Virus record (IMG/VR): IMGVR_UViG_3300042561_001206
Coordinates: 1 to 64,000 of that record
Length of the DNA stretch: 64,000 nucleotides
Reading direction: 5' to 3' (one strand)
Source of the DNA: a virus
Part shown: one piece after another, positions 9,079 to 18,320 of the stretch
Position numbering within the stretch: position 1 is the first letter of the stretch
Layout of the letters: every line of letters begins with the position of its first letter
Position numbers and translations under genes: made by a program
The notes under the pieces: generated by a model
The model's input: the letters and a program-made list of their open reading frames with translations, nothing else
The model's database searches: none
What the model was told of the DNA's origin: nothing

Positions 9079-10079
9079 CTACAAACTATTCTTACCATAG
9101 AATTATCAGAAAGATAATTGTAGCTTTCGGTGATATGTTCAATAGCGTTAAAATTGGAAGATATGACGCTAATGGCAATGAGCTTGAAAAATTTCTTGTT
9201 CCTTTGTTATACGGTGGTAAAGAAAAATATGTCTCCCGTTTAGAAGGTGATCCAGAACTCGACAAAAAGGTTCAGATTACTCTTCCAGTTATGTCTTACG
9301 AAATGACAAACATGTCATATGATGCAGGAAGAAAACTGAATTCGAATTTCAAAAATATCGGATCAAGTTATTCGCAAAATGCGGCTTTAGCAGTTTATAA
9401 TCCAGTGCCATTTGATTTCGATTTTTCTCTTTTTGCTTATGTTCGTAACTTTGAAGATGGTGCTCAAATCATGGAAAAAATTCTTCCATATTTTACACCA
9501 GATTATACAATAAATGTAAATTTAATACCAGAATTAGGTATAATTAAACAACTTCCAATCGTACTAAAGAGTGTATCACACGAAAATGATTATGAAGGTG
9601 CTTATGATTCAGATGTTAGAAGAATAATTTGGACTTTAAACTTTACGGTTAAGGGTTACATATATGGTCCGATATCTGAACCAAAGATTATTAGAACTTC
9701 AATTACGAATATATTAGATGACAATACATTGAATCAAGAAAGTGTCGTAGGTATAACCATGAATTCTGGAGGGTTTGGTAATTACCAACTATCGGAAACA
9801 GTATATCAAGGTTACTCGTTTGAAACATCGACAGCTAGTGCAGCCGTAACTAATTGGAATTCCACAACTAAAACTTTGACGATTGGTAAACCGACAGGGC
9901 ATTTTATTAGTGGGCAGAACGTCATTGGATTAACCACGCACTCAACTTGGACAGCCAATACATTCAGTATAAATCCATCGGATCTTGTAACTATCACCAT
10001 AACACCAAATCCTTCCAATGTTATTCTTCCAAATAACTATACATATACAACCGTAATAACTGAATTTCCAAATACATAA
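9075..10079 (+). CDS. gp15: Tail completion / sheath terminator gp15
   Basis: 334 residues, longer than T4 gp15 (about 270). N-terminal YSYHRIIRKIIVAFGDMFN and FLVPLLYGGKEKYVSRL match gp15, the ring that caps the sheath and tube and binds the neck. The extra length is at the C-terminus, where AAVTNWNSTTKTLTIGKPTG resembles the added beta-domain of gp14. Starts inside the gp14 stop (ATGA overlap), so translation is coupled. Confidence 0.85.
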   Translation: MTTNYSYHRIIRKIIVAFGDMFNSVKIGRYDANGNELEKFLVPLLYGGKEKYVSRLEGDPELDKKVQITLPVMSYEMTNMSYDAGRKLNSNFKNIGSSYSQNAALAVYNPVPFDFDFSLFAYVRNFEDGAQIMEKILPYFTPDYTINVNLIPELGIIKQLPIVLKSVSHENDYEGAYDSDVRRIIWTLNFTVKGYIYGPISEPKIIRTSITNILDDNTLNQESVVGITMNSGGFGNYQLSETVYQGYSFETSTASAAVTNWNSTTKTLTIGKPTGHFISGQNVIGLTTHSTWTANTFSINPSDLVTITITPNPSNVILPNNYTYTTVITEFPNT

Positions 10080-10502
10080 ATGTCAAACTTTGAAAAAAAT
10101 ATGGCTGAAATTTTTGATGTAGTGCCAGTCGAAAAACCAAATTTACCAGTCGCAAAACAAACACCAAGCACAGAAGGTTTGGAAATAGACCTAGATGCCG
10201 ACTATCTAGAATCCAGACAAACATACAAAGAGCTTATTGAAAAGGGCAATCAAGCTATTGACCACCTCCTTGCAATCGCATCAGAGACAGAACACCCAAG
10301 AGCATTTGAAGTTGTAGCCACACTCATTAAAAACACCACTGAGGCAAACGAAAAACTTCTAACTATGCAGAAAATGATGCGAGAAATGAAAGGTATGAAA
10401 TCTAATGATCAAAATAAGGTTTCTGTAGATAAAGCTATATTCATCGGATCGACTGCTGAACTGTCAAAACTGATAAAAGGTAAGAAATCTCTTGATGAAT
10501 AA
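10080..10502 (+). CDS. gp16: Small terminase subunit gp16
   Basis: 140 residues directly between gp15 and gp17, the invariant place of the T4 small terminase. It is mainly helical, with a central segment ESRQTYKELIEKGNQAIDHL and ETEHPRAFEVVATLIKNTTEANEKLL that fits the oligomerising coiled coil of gp16-like proteins. It regulates packaging initiation by gp17. Slightly shorter than T4 gp16 (164). Overlaps gp17 by 8 bp. Confidence 0.8.
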   Translation: MSNFEKNMAEIFDVVPVEKPNLPVAKQTPSTEGLEIDLDADYLESRQTYKELIEKGNQAIDHLLAIASETEHPRAFEVVATLIKNTTEANEKLLTMQKMMREMKGMKSNDQNKVSVDKAIFIGSTAELSKLIKGKKSLDE

Positions 10503-12141
10503 AGATTCTTATAGAGATAATCCTCTACTAAAACGTGCAGGAGTACAGCACAATTATACAGAAGAAGAGATTAAAGAATATATTACGTGTTCGAAAGATC
10601 CCGTTTACTTTGCGGAAAAATATATCAAAATCGTGAACGTTGATAAAGGTTTGATACCGTTTGATATGTGGCCGTTTCAAAAAGATATGATTCGGTTGTT
10701 TCATGAAAACAGATTTGTAATTACAAAATGCCCCCGACAGGTCGGTAAAACAACCACATCAGTAGGTTACCTTCTTTGGCTAACACTCTTTTCTGATTCT
10801 CAAAACATTGCCGTTCTTGCAAATAAAGGTTCTTTAGCTAGAGACATTCTATCCAAGTATCAACTTGCGTATGAGAATTTACCTATGTGGTTGCAACAAG
10901 GTGTTGTGACCTGGAACAAAGGTAACGTCGAACTGGAAAACGGTTCAAAGATTATTGCTGCTTCAACCTCATCTTCTGCCATTCGAGGTGGAGCTTTCAA
11001 CGTGGTTTTCTTGGACGAATTTGCGTTCGTTCCAGCCAATATTGCAAACGAATTCTTCAACTCTGTTTACCCTGTTATTTCGTCTGGTAAATCCACAAAA
11101 ATCATTATAGTTTCCACACCAAACGGTATGAATCTGTTCTACAAGCTTTGGATGGATGCTATAGGCAAGAAAAACGGATACAAACCTTTCCAAATTCATT
11201 GGTCCATGGTGCCAGGTAGAGATGAAAAATGGAGAGAAGAAACAATCAAGAACACGTCCGAAGAACAATTTAGACAAGAGTTTGAATGTGAATTCTTAGG
11301 TTCAACAAATACACTAATCTCTGGCTCAAAACTTGCGCAACTTGTGTATAGTGAGCCAGTTATTCGGCATGAATTGCTTCATATCTATGAGCCTCCAGTC
11401 AAAGGTGATGATGAAAAAACAAAAGATCATATATATGCTATATGCGTAGACCCTTCAGAGGGTAATAATCTAGACGATTCTGCATTTTCTGTCTTCGATA
11501 TTTCAACGGTACCATATAAGCAAGTAGCAAAATACAACAGTTCTTCTATTTCACCTCTTCTCTTCCCCACGGTAATCTACAATACAGCAAAACTATATAA
11601 TGATGCATATGTTTTAGTGGAGATTAACAATACTCCTCAAATAGCAGACACGTTACATCGTGATTTTGAATATGAAAATGTTGTAAAAGTTGAAACAGGA
11701 AATAAAAAAGCACAATCAATTGGTACGGGTTTTGGTAGAGGTGTACAACTTGGTGTGAAAATGTCTGCGCAGGTGAAAAGAATTGGTTGTTCAAATTTGA
11801 AAACACTGATTGAATCCAATAAATTAATCATACAAGACTTTGACACGATCTCGCAATTAACAACATTTGTTTCGGCTCATAACAGTTTTAGAGCAGAAGA
11901 AGGTTCGAATGATGATATTGTTATGACACTCGTTATGTTTGCATGGATGACCACTCAGCAATATTTCAAAGAAATCGTAAATCATGATTTAAGAAAACAG
12001 ATGCAATTGGAAATGATGAATCAAAAGGACGAAGAAATACCCTCCTTTGGTTTATATGATGACGGAAAACAAGAAAAATACATCGTTGAAGGTGGTGATG
12101 TATGGCTAGTAAAGGAAGAAGAATCACTATTTAGATTCTGA
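10495..12141 (+). CDS. gp17: Large terminase subunit gp17 (packaging ATPase/nuclease)
   Basis: 548 residues from the ATG at 10495, inside the gp16 3' end. N-terminal ATPase: Walker A CPRQVGKTT (about 79-87), Walker B VFLDE (171-175), coupling motif IIVSTPNG. C-terminal RNase H-fold nuclease: first acidic residue in CVDPSEGNN, last in SNDDIVMTL. This is the motor that cuts concatemeric DNA and drives it through the gp20 portal. Somewhat shorter than T4 gp17 (610); no intron or split is seen. Confidence 0.95.
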   Translation: MNKDSYRDNPLLKRAGVQHNYTEEEIKEYITCSKDPVYFAEKYIKIVNVDKGLIPFDMWPFQKDMIRLFHENRFVITKCPRQVGKTTTSVGYLLWLTLFSDSQNIAVLANKGSLARDILSKYQLAYENLPMWLQQGVVTWNKGNVELENGSKIIAASTSSSAIRGGAFNVVFLDEFAFVPANIANEFFNSVYPVISSGKSTKIIIVSTPNGMNLFYKLWMDAIGKKNGYKPFQIHWSMVPGRDEKWREETIKNTSEEQFRQEFECEFLGSTNTLISGSKLAQLVYSEPVIRHELLHIYEPPVKGDDEKTKDHIYAICVDPSEGNNLDDSAFSVFDISTVPYKQVAKYNSSSISPLLFPTVIYNTAKLYNDAYVLVEINNTPQIADTLHRDFEYENVVKVETGNKKAQSIGTGFGRGVQLGVKMSAQVKRIGCSNLKTLIESNKLIIQDFDTISQLTTFVSAHNSFRAEEGSNDDIVMTLVMFAWMTTQQYFKEIVNHDLRKQMQLEMMNQKDEEIPSFGLYDDGKQEKYIVEGGDVWLVKEEESLFRF

Positions 12142-12158
12142 CTCTAAAATCACCATTT

Positions 12159-12166
12159 CATAAATA
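12159..12166 (+). promoter_or_regulatory. Candidate late promoter for gp18 (CATAAATA)
   Basis: One mismatch to the gp55-type late box TATAAATA, in the 74-nt gap between gp17 and gp18, about 50 nt before the gp18 ATG. Its position before a very highly expressed tail gene supports it. Confidence 0.6.
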
Positions 12167-12215
12167 TACCATAGGTTAAATTGCCAAAGCAAGATCATAT
12201 AACAAGGAGATAAAA

Positions 12216-14144
12216 ATGGCATTTCAGATTTCTCCAGGCGTAAACGTTTCCGAGGTCGACCTAACTACAGTCGTACCTGCGGTTTCTACTACTGCTGGTG
12301 CTTTCGTTGGACCATTTCAATGGGGTCCAGTCAATAAAAGAACACTTGTTACAAGCGAATCTGCGCTTGTAAATACTTTCGGTAAGCCTGACGGAAACAC
12401 AGCAACTTCTTTCTTTTCCGCAGCTAACTTTTTGGCATATGGAAACAATCTTCAAGTTGTTCGTGTGGCTAACACAGGTTCAAATAACGCCATCATTGCA
12501 GCCAATGTTTCTTTGCAAACTGCGAATTTGGATTCTCTGTTTTATCCAAATGCAAATAATGCTAATGCAGTAGCCAATCTACTTTCAAATCTTTATAGTT
12601 ACATAACTACTTTAAACAATGAAGATGTTTACGATATAAATTATCAAACAGATTCATATTTGGCAACTTTTGCAGCAAGATATCCTGGTGTTTTAGGTAA
12701 CAGCTTAAAAGTTGTAGTTTGGGATGCTAACGTTTCAACATCTCAAATTTATACTTCAAATACACAATTACCTTCTGATACTATTACTGGCGGAAATACA
12801 CAAGCACTTCTTGCAAATACTAATACTGCTCCTCAAATATTTTCATCTTGGGCATATAAAAATTATTTCTCGGGTGCTCCGTCTACATCTTCGTACACTA
12901 GTGCAAGAAATGGAGCTAACGATCAGTTTCATATGGTTGTTCTTGATGAAGGTGGTATATTTACTGGGACTAAAGGTGCGATACTAGAAACTTTCCCCTT
13001 CTTATCAAAAGCAGTGGATTGTATTAATGATGATGGTTCTTCAGCATACTATAGAACAGTAATTAGAGATCAATCACGTTATATCTATGCTTTAGGTCCT
13101 ATGGAAACTAGACCACAGGCTAACATTGCAAATGGTGTTACAGCGTTTTCTTCTAGCATCACCAACTGGGGCAATTCAGCCGCCGGCACAAGCTTTATTG
13201 GTGCCGCCATGGGCGCTGCCAATACTGGAGCAGCATTCTCATTCGCCGGCGGTAGATCACTAGCTGTTAACAACGGAACAAAACAATCGGGATATGATTT
13301 GTTTGATAATCCAGATGAAGTTGATATTTCATTAATTGTAACCGCTGATGCAAACACATCTGTACAACAAACTGCAATTGATTTAGCAGGTTCTAGAAAA
13401 GATTGTATAGCTTTTGTATCTCCAGAATATGTAAATGTTGTCAACACTGCAACGCCGGCAACCAGTATTGCCACTTGGGCAAGCACACTGTCAAGAGCAT
13501 CAACTTATGCAGTCGCAGATTCGGGTTGGAAATATCAATTCGATAAGTACAATAATGTTTATCGTTGGATACCATTAAATGGTGACATTGCTGGTTTGTG
13601 TGCAAGAACGGATCAAACAAATGATCCTTGGTTCTCTCCTGCTGGTGTAAATCGTGGTGCAATTAAAAATGTCGTAAAACTGGCATGGAATCCAACACAA
13701 GCAGATCGTGATAATATTTACTCTATCGGTGTAAACCCTGTTGTATCCTTACCAGGGCAAGGCACCATTCTGTATGGCGATAAAACACTAACAACACAGC
13801 CCTCTGCTTTCAGTAGAATTAATGTTCGCCGCCTGTTTATTGTACTTGAAAAAGCAATTTCAACTGCTGCCAAATTCTCACTGTTTGAACTGAACGATGA
13901 ATTTACTAGAGCGCAATTTGTAGCAATCGTTGAGCCATACTTACGTGACGTTAAAGGTCGCCGTGGTATTTACGATTATCGTGTTGTTTGCGATACAACT
14001 AATAATACTCCACAAGTAATTGACTCGAACCAGTTTGTTGGTGACATTTACATCAAGCCTGCTCGTTCTATCAACTATATTCAGTTGAACTTCATAGCAG
14101 TGCGTAGTGGTGTAAGCTTCAGTGAAATCGTCGGTTCTGTCTAA
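12216..14144 (+). CDS. gp18: Tail sheath protein gp18
   Basis: 642 residues, near T4 gp18 (659). N-terminal FQISPGVNVSEVDLTTVVPAVSTTAGAFVG is the usual contractile-sheath start (Phage_sheath), and the C-terminal ~150 residues (INVRRLFIVLEKAIS, FTRAQFVAIVEPYLRDVKGRRGI) form the conserved inner domain that packs on the tube. The central part is the variable outer domain. A strong AAGGAGA site precedes the ATG, and a late-type promoter lies upstream. Confidence 0.95.
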   Translation: MAFQISPGVNVSEVDLTTVVPAVSTTAGAFVGPFQWGPVNKRTLVTSESALVNTFGKPDGNTATSFFSAANFLAYGNNLQVVRVANTGSNNAIIAANVSLQTANLDSLFYPNANNANAVANLLSNLYSYITTLNNEDVYDINYQTDSYLATFAARYPGVLGNSLKVVVWDANVSTSQIYTSNTQLPSDTITGGNTQALLANTNTAPQIFSSWAYKNYFSGAPSTSSYTSARNGANDQFHMVVLDEGGIFTGTKGAILETFPFLSKAVDCINDDGSSAYYRTVIRDQSRYIYALGPMETRPQANIANGVTAFSSSITNWGNSAAGTSFIGAAMGAANTGAAFSFAGGRSLAVNNGTKQSGYDLFDNPDEVDISLIVTADANTSVQQTAIDLAGSRKDCIAFVSPEYVNVVNTATPATSIATWASTLSRASTYAVADSGWKYQFDKYNNVYRWIPLNGDIAGLCARTDQTNDPWFSPAGVNRGAIKNVVKLAWNPTQADRDNIYSIGVNPVVSLPGQGTILYGDKTLTTQPSAFSRINVRRLFIVLEKAISTAAKFSLFELNDEFTRAQFVAIVEPYLRDVKGRRGIYDYRVVCDTTNNTPQVIDSNQFVGDIYIKPARSINYIQLNFIAVRSGVSFSEIVGSV

Positions 14145-14150
14145 TAAATA
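14143..14150 (+). promoter_or_regulatory. Candidate late promoter for gp19 (AATAAATA)
   Basis: One mismatch from TATAAATA, overlapping the gp18 stop and 21 nt before the gp19 ATG. The same AATAAATAATA context also precedes the capsid gene. Confidence 0.45.
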
Positions 14151-14170
14151 ATAGGAAATAGGAGAAAACA

Positions 14171-14713
14171 ATGGCTTTTAATGTAGCAGAGTTCAGAGCA
14201 AATCTTGTAGGAGATGGTGCTCGTCCAAATCTGTTCCAAGTCACAATGACTTTTCCAACATTTAGTACAGAGGCCGCATCTTCTGCACAAGCACTGACAT
14301 TTTTATGTAAGAGCGCACAGTTGCCAGGTTCAACACTTGGCACTGTACCACTGTTCTACTTTGGGCGCGAATTGAAATTTGCTGGAAATAGAAATTTTGC
14401 TGACTGGACGATTACAATAATCAACGATGAAAACTTTAAAGTTCGTAAAGCTTTTGAATCTTGGATGAACGGTATTAATTCACATACAACTAATTTGAGA
14501 AACGGAGTTGCAGGAACACCAGCAGGTTATTCTGTCGATGCGAAAGTAAATCAGTATGATAAAGGTGGAAATATTATTAAAGCATATAACTTTGTAGGTG
14601 CATTCCCTGTTGACTTAGCACCAATTGATCTTGACTGGGGTTCGAATGATGCAATCGAAGAATTTTCGGTGACCCTAGCATATCAGTGGTGGGAATCGGA
14701 TACTACTTCTTAA
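14171..14713 (+). CDS. gp19: Tail tube protein gp19
   Basis: 180 residues (T4 gp19, 163). Typical tube fold features: N-terminal NLFQVTMTFP, then FLCKSAQLPGSTLG, the FYFGRELKFAG strand, and DWTITIINDENFKVRKAFESWMN. It polymerises into the inner tail tube under the sheath. Followed by a terminator-like hairpin. A paralogue is encoded at 21677-22159. Confidence 0.95.
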   Translation: MAFNVAEFRANLVGDGARPNLFQVTMTFPTFSTEAASSAQALTFLCKSAQLPGSTLGTVPLFYFGRELKFAGNRNFADWTITIINDENFKVRKAFESWMNGINSHTTNLRNGVAGTPAGYSVDAKVNQYDKGGNIIKAYNFVGAFPVDLAPIDLDWGSNDAIEEFSVTLAYQWWESDTTS

Positions 14714-14717
14714 TATA

Positions 14718-14746
14718 GAGGGGCTTATGCTCCTCATTATGTTTAA
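14718..14746 (+). terminator. Terminator-like hairpin after gp19
   Basis: GAGGGGC-TTAT-GCTCCTC forms a 7-bp stem with one G-T pair, followed by a T-rich but interrupted tract. Probably a partial terminator or mRNA-stabilising hairpin between gp19 and gp20. Confidence 0.55.
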
Positions 14747-14767
14747 TTTGAAAAGAAAGAGAAATCA

Positions 14768-16459
14768 ATGGCTTTGAACTTGTTCGGCTTTCAAATCTCA
14801 AGACAAAAGACTGAAGTACAACAACAGTCTGAGAAAACTTTTGCCGTCCCATCTAATGAGGACGGTGCATTAACTATTTCTGCCGCAGCATATTATGGCA
14901 CGTATGTTGATTTAGACGGTACAGCAAAAAACGAGGTCGAATTAATTTCTCGTTATCGAGAAATGGCAATGCAGCCAGAAATCGAATCGGCGATTGATGA
15001 TATTGTCAACGAAGCAATTGTTCAAAACGACAATGGGCAATCGATTCGAATTATTATGGACGATCTAAAGCAACCAGACAGAATCAAAAAAGCCATCGAA
15101 GAAGAATTCAAAATTATATTAAGAGTATTGAATTATAATAACATGGCCACGGATATTTTCCGTAGATTCTATGTTGATGGTAGATTGTTCTATCACATCA
15201 TTATAGACCAAGAAAATCCACAGTCTGGTATTAAAGCACTTAGATATATTGATCCAAGAAAAATACGAAAAGTTCGTGAAGTTAAAAAAGAAAAAGATAA
15301 ATCAACAGCAGCGGATGTGGTAACAACTGTAAATGAATATTACATTTACAATGACAAAGTAGTTTCAGGCACTTCATCCAGTTATGGACCTGTAGGCGTT
15401 CGTATTGCAAAAGACTCTATCATCAATATCAATTCAGGATTGATGGATTCTCGTCGTGCAGTTGTGCTTTCATATCTTCATAAGGCAATCAAACCACTCA
15501 ATCAGTTACGTATGATTGAAGATGCTACAGTAATTTACCGTATATCAAGAGCACCAGAACGTAGAATTTTCTATATCGATGTAGGCAATTTGCCTAAGTT
15601 AAAGGCTGAACAATACCTACGCGACATTATGGTCAAGTATAAAAATAAACTTGTCTATGATGCTCAGACAGGTGAGGTCCGTGATGATAGAAAATTCCTG
15701 TCAATGATGGAAGATTTCTGGTTACCTCGCCGAGAAGGCGGTAAAGGTACAGAAATTACAACATTACCTGGTGGGCAGAATCTAGGTGAACTAGAAGACG
15801 TTAAATACTTTGAAAAGAAATTGTACAAAGCATTAAATGTTCCAGTGTCACGTTTAGATCCAAATCAAACTGGGTTTTCACTTGGCAGAGTTGGTGAAAT
15901 TACACGTGATGAAGTAAAGTTTTCAAAGTTTGTTGATCGCCAAAGACAAAAGTTTGCAGAAGTTTTCGATCAAGCACTGCGTGTGCAATGTGTACTAAAA
16001 GGTATTTGTACATCTGATGAGTTCGACGAATTTAAAGAGTACATATACTACGATTTCTTAAAAGACAATAATTTTGCCGAATTAAAAGAAGCAGAATTGG
16101 TAAGAGAACGTCTGTCACTTCTTGGTTCCGTAGACCCATATGTCGGGCGCTATTATTCGATGGAGTGGATACAAAGAAATGTATTGAGAATGACGGATGA
16201 AGATATCAAAGAAATGCGTGAACAAATTGATGATGAAAAAGAAGCAGGATTAATTTTAGATCCAATGCAAATAGCACAGCAGGGTCAAGCAGAATTAGCT
16301 GCTGATGCGGCCGATGCAAAAACTGGAAATGCTCCAACATCTCCTGCAATTTCAAATGCTTCACCAGTATCCGGAGATACAGCAGATAATAAACCAATAA
16401 AAGGTGATTTGAGTTTGAAAGAATCTCTCGCATTGCGTATGCTGAAAAGAGTGGTATAA
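14768..16459 (+). CDS. gp20: Portal protein gp20
   Basis: 563 residues (T4 gp20, 524). Conserved portal segments are visible: RYREMAMQPEIESAIDDIVNEAIV near the N-terminus, YHIIIDQENP, LRYIDPRKIRKVREV, and VPVSRLDPNQTGFSLGRVGEITRDEVKF followed by the basic wing helix KFVDRQRQKFAEVF. It forms the dodecameric ring at the packaging vertex and initiates prohead assembly. The last ~60 residues are a low-complexity tail. Confidence 0.95.
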   Translation: MALNLFGFQISRQKTEVQQQSEKTFAVPSNEDGALTISAAAYYGTYVDLDGTAKNEVELISRYREMAMQPEIESAIDDIVNEAIVQNDNGQSIRIIMDDLKQPDRIKKAIEEEFKIILRVLNYNNMATDIFRRFYVDGRLFYHIIIDQENPQSGIKALRYIDPRKIRKVREVKKEKDKSTAADVVTTVNEYYIYNDKVVSGTSSSYGPVGVRIAKDSIININSGLMDSRRAVVLSYLHKAIKPLNQLRMIEDATVIYRISRAPERRIFYIDVGNLPKLKAEQYLRDIMVKYKNKLVYDAQTGEVRDDRKFLSMMEDFWLPRREGGKGTEITTLPGGQNLGELEDVKYFEKKLYKALNVPVSRLDPNQTGFSLGRVGEITRDEVKFSKFVDRQRQKFAEVFDQALRVQCVLKGICTSDEFDEFKEYIYYDFLKDNNFAELKEAELVRERLSLLGSVDPYVGRYYSMEWIQRNVLRMTDEDIKEMREQIDDEKEAGLILDPMQIAQQGQAELAADAADAKTGNAPTSPAISNASPVSGDTADNKPIKGDLSLKESLALRMLKRVV

Positions 16460-16462
16460 ATA
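16455..16462 (+). promoter_or_regulatory. Late promoter (exact TATAAATA)
   Basis: Exact match to the T4 late box, overlapping the gp20 stop codon, 26 nt before the acidic prohead-core gene. In T4 this interval also feeds the prohead core genes. Confidence 0.65.
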
Positions 16463-16487
16463 ATTTATATTTAATGGAGAAAAAATA

Positions 16488-16745
16488 ATGCCAGATGAAA
16501 ATATTCAAGCAGTGGTTGACAACGCTCTCGTCGATAACGCCACAGAAATGAGAGCTGCGTTTTATAATGCAATCAATGATAAAATTTTTGACGCTCTAGA
16601 ACAACGTAAACAAGAGATGGCAAGAAACTTTATTTCTCAATATGATTCCGATAATGAAGAAGAATCAGAAGAACAAGAAGAAGATTCTGCTGAAGAAGGG
16701 CAAGAAGAACAAAATACGGAAGATTCAGAAGAAACGCAGCAATGA
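16488..16745 (+). CDS. gp67: Prohead core protein, gp67-like
   Basis: 85 residues, placed directly after gp20 as gene 67 is in T4. Residues 1-45 are amphipathic helix (NALVDNATEMRAAFYNAINDKIFDAL) and residues 48-85 are extremely acidic (mostly Glu, Asp, Gln, Ser). T4 gp67 has the same size and acidic character, is part of the prohead core and is cut to internal peptides by gp21. The assignment rests on size, position and composition. Overlaps the next gene by 4 bp. Confidence 0.65.
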   Translation: MPDENIQAVVDNALVDNATEMRAAFYNAINDKIFDALEQRKQEMARNFISQYDSDNEEESEEQEEDSAEEGQEEQNTEDSEETQQ

Positions 16746-17449
16746 AAAGATTAAAAGACTTTCTTCAAACAAAGATTGACGAAGATGGTTCTCCTGATGT
16801 AGACGGAGATGGTTGGCTTTCACCATCAGAATTACATCAGCATTTAGATATTCAGAAAAGAGGAAAAGTCGATCTTGGTGATTATGCTGCGCATGTAATG
16901 TTTCATGCTCACCACCCAGAATACCTTGCACCATATGTCGCATCATTTAATGATGTGCAAAAAAGGCACGCTGAAGGTCAACACATGTGTGACCACGATC
17001 CGGTCTTCAAAAAATTAATCAACAAGGATTCTTTGGTTGCAACAAATTATCCTGTATATGAAGGAAGAGAAGCTGGGCATTCCGAGCAAGATCCTCCAGC
17101 GGTTTTAATTATGAGAAGAAAATCTATTCGTTTATTCCCGAATGGGCAAAAAGTTGCTTTGTATTACGTTGATAAAATTAACAAGTATGTCACTGTGCCA
17201 TATGACGGTATTATGCAACTGTCTACCGAAGAAACGATATTAGATAAAATTAAAATTGTTGCAGAACAAAAACAAAAAATGGTTGTTGAACATTTAGATG
17301 GTTCAACATCCGAAATCACTCCAGAAATAGCAAACAATATAATGGCTGTTTATAAAAAAATCAATGAGGCAAACAAAGAAAAAATGGCCGATATGCTAGA
17401 AGCTAGTGCAAAACATTTTCAAACTATAGTTAAGTTTTCCAAGGAATAA
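16742..17449 (+). CDS. Putative prohead-core-region protein with EF-hand loop
   Basis: 235 residues, translationally coupled to the gp67-like gene (ATGA overlap). Residues 19-30 read DVDGDGWLSPSE, a canonical 12-residue EF-hand calcium loop (D1, D3, D5, G6, E12). The middle part (VLIMRRKSIRLFPNGQKVALYYVDKINKYVTVP) looks beta-rich, and the C-terminal ~60 residues are helical and charged. The position between portal and protease suggests a core or head role. I do not recognise a T4 counterpart. Confidence 0.6.
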   Translation: MKRLKDFLQTKIDEDGSPDVDGDGWLSPSELHQHLDIQKRGKVDLGDYAAHVMFHAHHPEYLAPYVASFNDVQKRHAEGQHMCDHDPVFKKLINKDSLVATNYPVYEGREAGHSEQDPPAVLIMRRKSIRLFPNGQKVALYYVDKINKYVTVPYDGIMQLSTEETILDKIKIVAEQKQKMVVEHLDGSTSEITPEIANNIMAVYKKINEANKEKMADMLEASAKHFQTIVKFSKE

Positions 17450-17451
17450 AA

Positions 17452-17997
17452 ATGGCAAACAAATTCTCATATCAAGTTTTAAAAGACGATACGCAACACG
17501 CCGTTATTAAACTTACGGCAGATTTCGATGGATCAGGGCAAGAAGATAATGTTGCAAGAATTAAAGCTAATTCTTTATATGGTGCATTGGCAACAAACGG
17601 ATTCCCTGTTGCAAACGTCTGGGGCGGTTCTGCTAACACTACTCTATCGTATTACGGTTTAACCGTAAATAGAATTTGGTATGACACATACGGCACTGGT
17701 GGTACAGTTCAACTATATTGGTCAAACACAGAATTTCAAACAGCAAACAGTGGTGTGCCACTTTTCTTCTTACATGGAAATGGAGAATATGATGGCGAGG
17801 GCAATTGGATTACAGTAAAAAATACTTCAGTTGGAGAAAACAATAACGGTGATATAGGAATTTATACTAAAGGTCAAATTGCAAATTCTAGCTATAGCAT
17901 TGTTATTGAACTGAGAAAAGATAATACTTATTATCAGCGCGGGCAATTTAATGATCCTGCTGCATTTAACTATGGTGCATTTTCACTTAAACCATAA
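17452..17997 (+). CDS. Hypothetical virion-region protein
   Basis: 181 residues, 2 nt after the preceding gene and overlapping the next start by one base. Beta-rich, with many Asn, Gly, Thr and Tyr; central WYDTYGTGGTVQLYWSNTEF. No signal peptide or membrane segment. Its place inside the head gene block suggests a structural or decoration protein, but I recognise no family. Confidence 0.6.
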   Translation: MANKFSYQVLKDDTQHAVIKLTADFDGSGQEDNVARIKANSLYGALATNGFPVANVWGGSANTTLSYYGLTVNRIWYDTYGTGGTVQLYWSNTEFQTANSGVPLFFLHGNGEYDGEGNWITVKNTSVGENNNGDIGIYTKGQIANSSYSIVIELRKDNTYYQRGQFNDPAAFNYGAFSLKP

Positions 17998-18320
17998 TGT
18001 CAATAATTAAAGAAAGAATTGAGCGTTTATTTGAAAAGAAGTTGCTCGAATTAAATGAGGGCAACGTACAAAAATTTGGTAGAACAAAATTAGTAAAAGT
18101 GAGAGTACGAGGCGGTAAGGTACAAAGAAGAAGAAAGTTTTCTAGCGTTCCAGGTTATACAATTAGAGGTGGCAGACTTGTTAGAATGTCACCTCAAGAA
18201 AGACGAAGAAGAAAGATGGGTGCTAGAAAAGCTAAGATTAAACGTAAAGGCAAATTAAACACAATTCTTCGTAAAAGAAGAATGTCACTTAGAAGAAGGG
18301 CGTCTTTGGGGGTAAGATGA
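17997..18320 (+). CDS. Highly basic prohead-region protein (gp68 position)
   Basis: 107 residues, overlapping both neighbours by 1-4 bp. More than a third of the residues are Arg or Lys, with runs such as QERRRRKMGARKAKIKRKGK and RKRRMSLRRRASLG in the C-terminal half. It occupies the gene 68 (prohead core) slot just before the gp21 protease. Charge opposite to the acidic gp67-like protein suggests core assembly or DNA binding inside the head. Homology to gp68 is not established. Confidence 0.55.
   Translation: MSIIKERIERLFEKKLLELNEGNVQKFGRTKLVKVRVRGGKVQRRRKFSSVPGYTIRGGRLVRMSPQERRRRKMGARKAKIKRKGKLNTILRKRRMSLRRRASLGVR

Noticed and set aside
12724-12987. 87-codon plus-strand frame inside gp18
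   Set aside because: Alternative frame within a conserved gene, no ribosome site.
13085-13486. 133-codon minus-strand frame inside gp18
   Set aside because: Antisense to a clear tail sheath gene, no ribosome site, composition is a shadow of the sheath codons.
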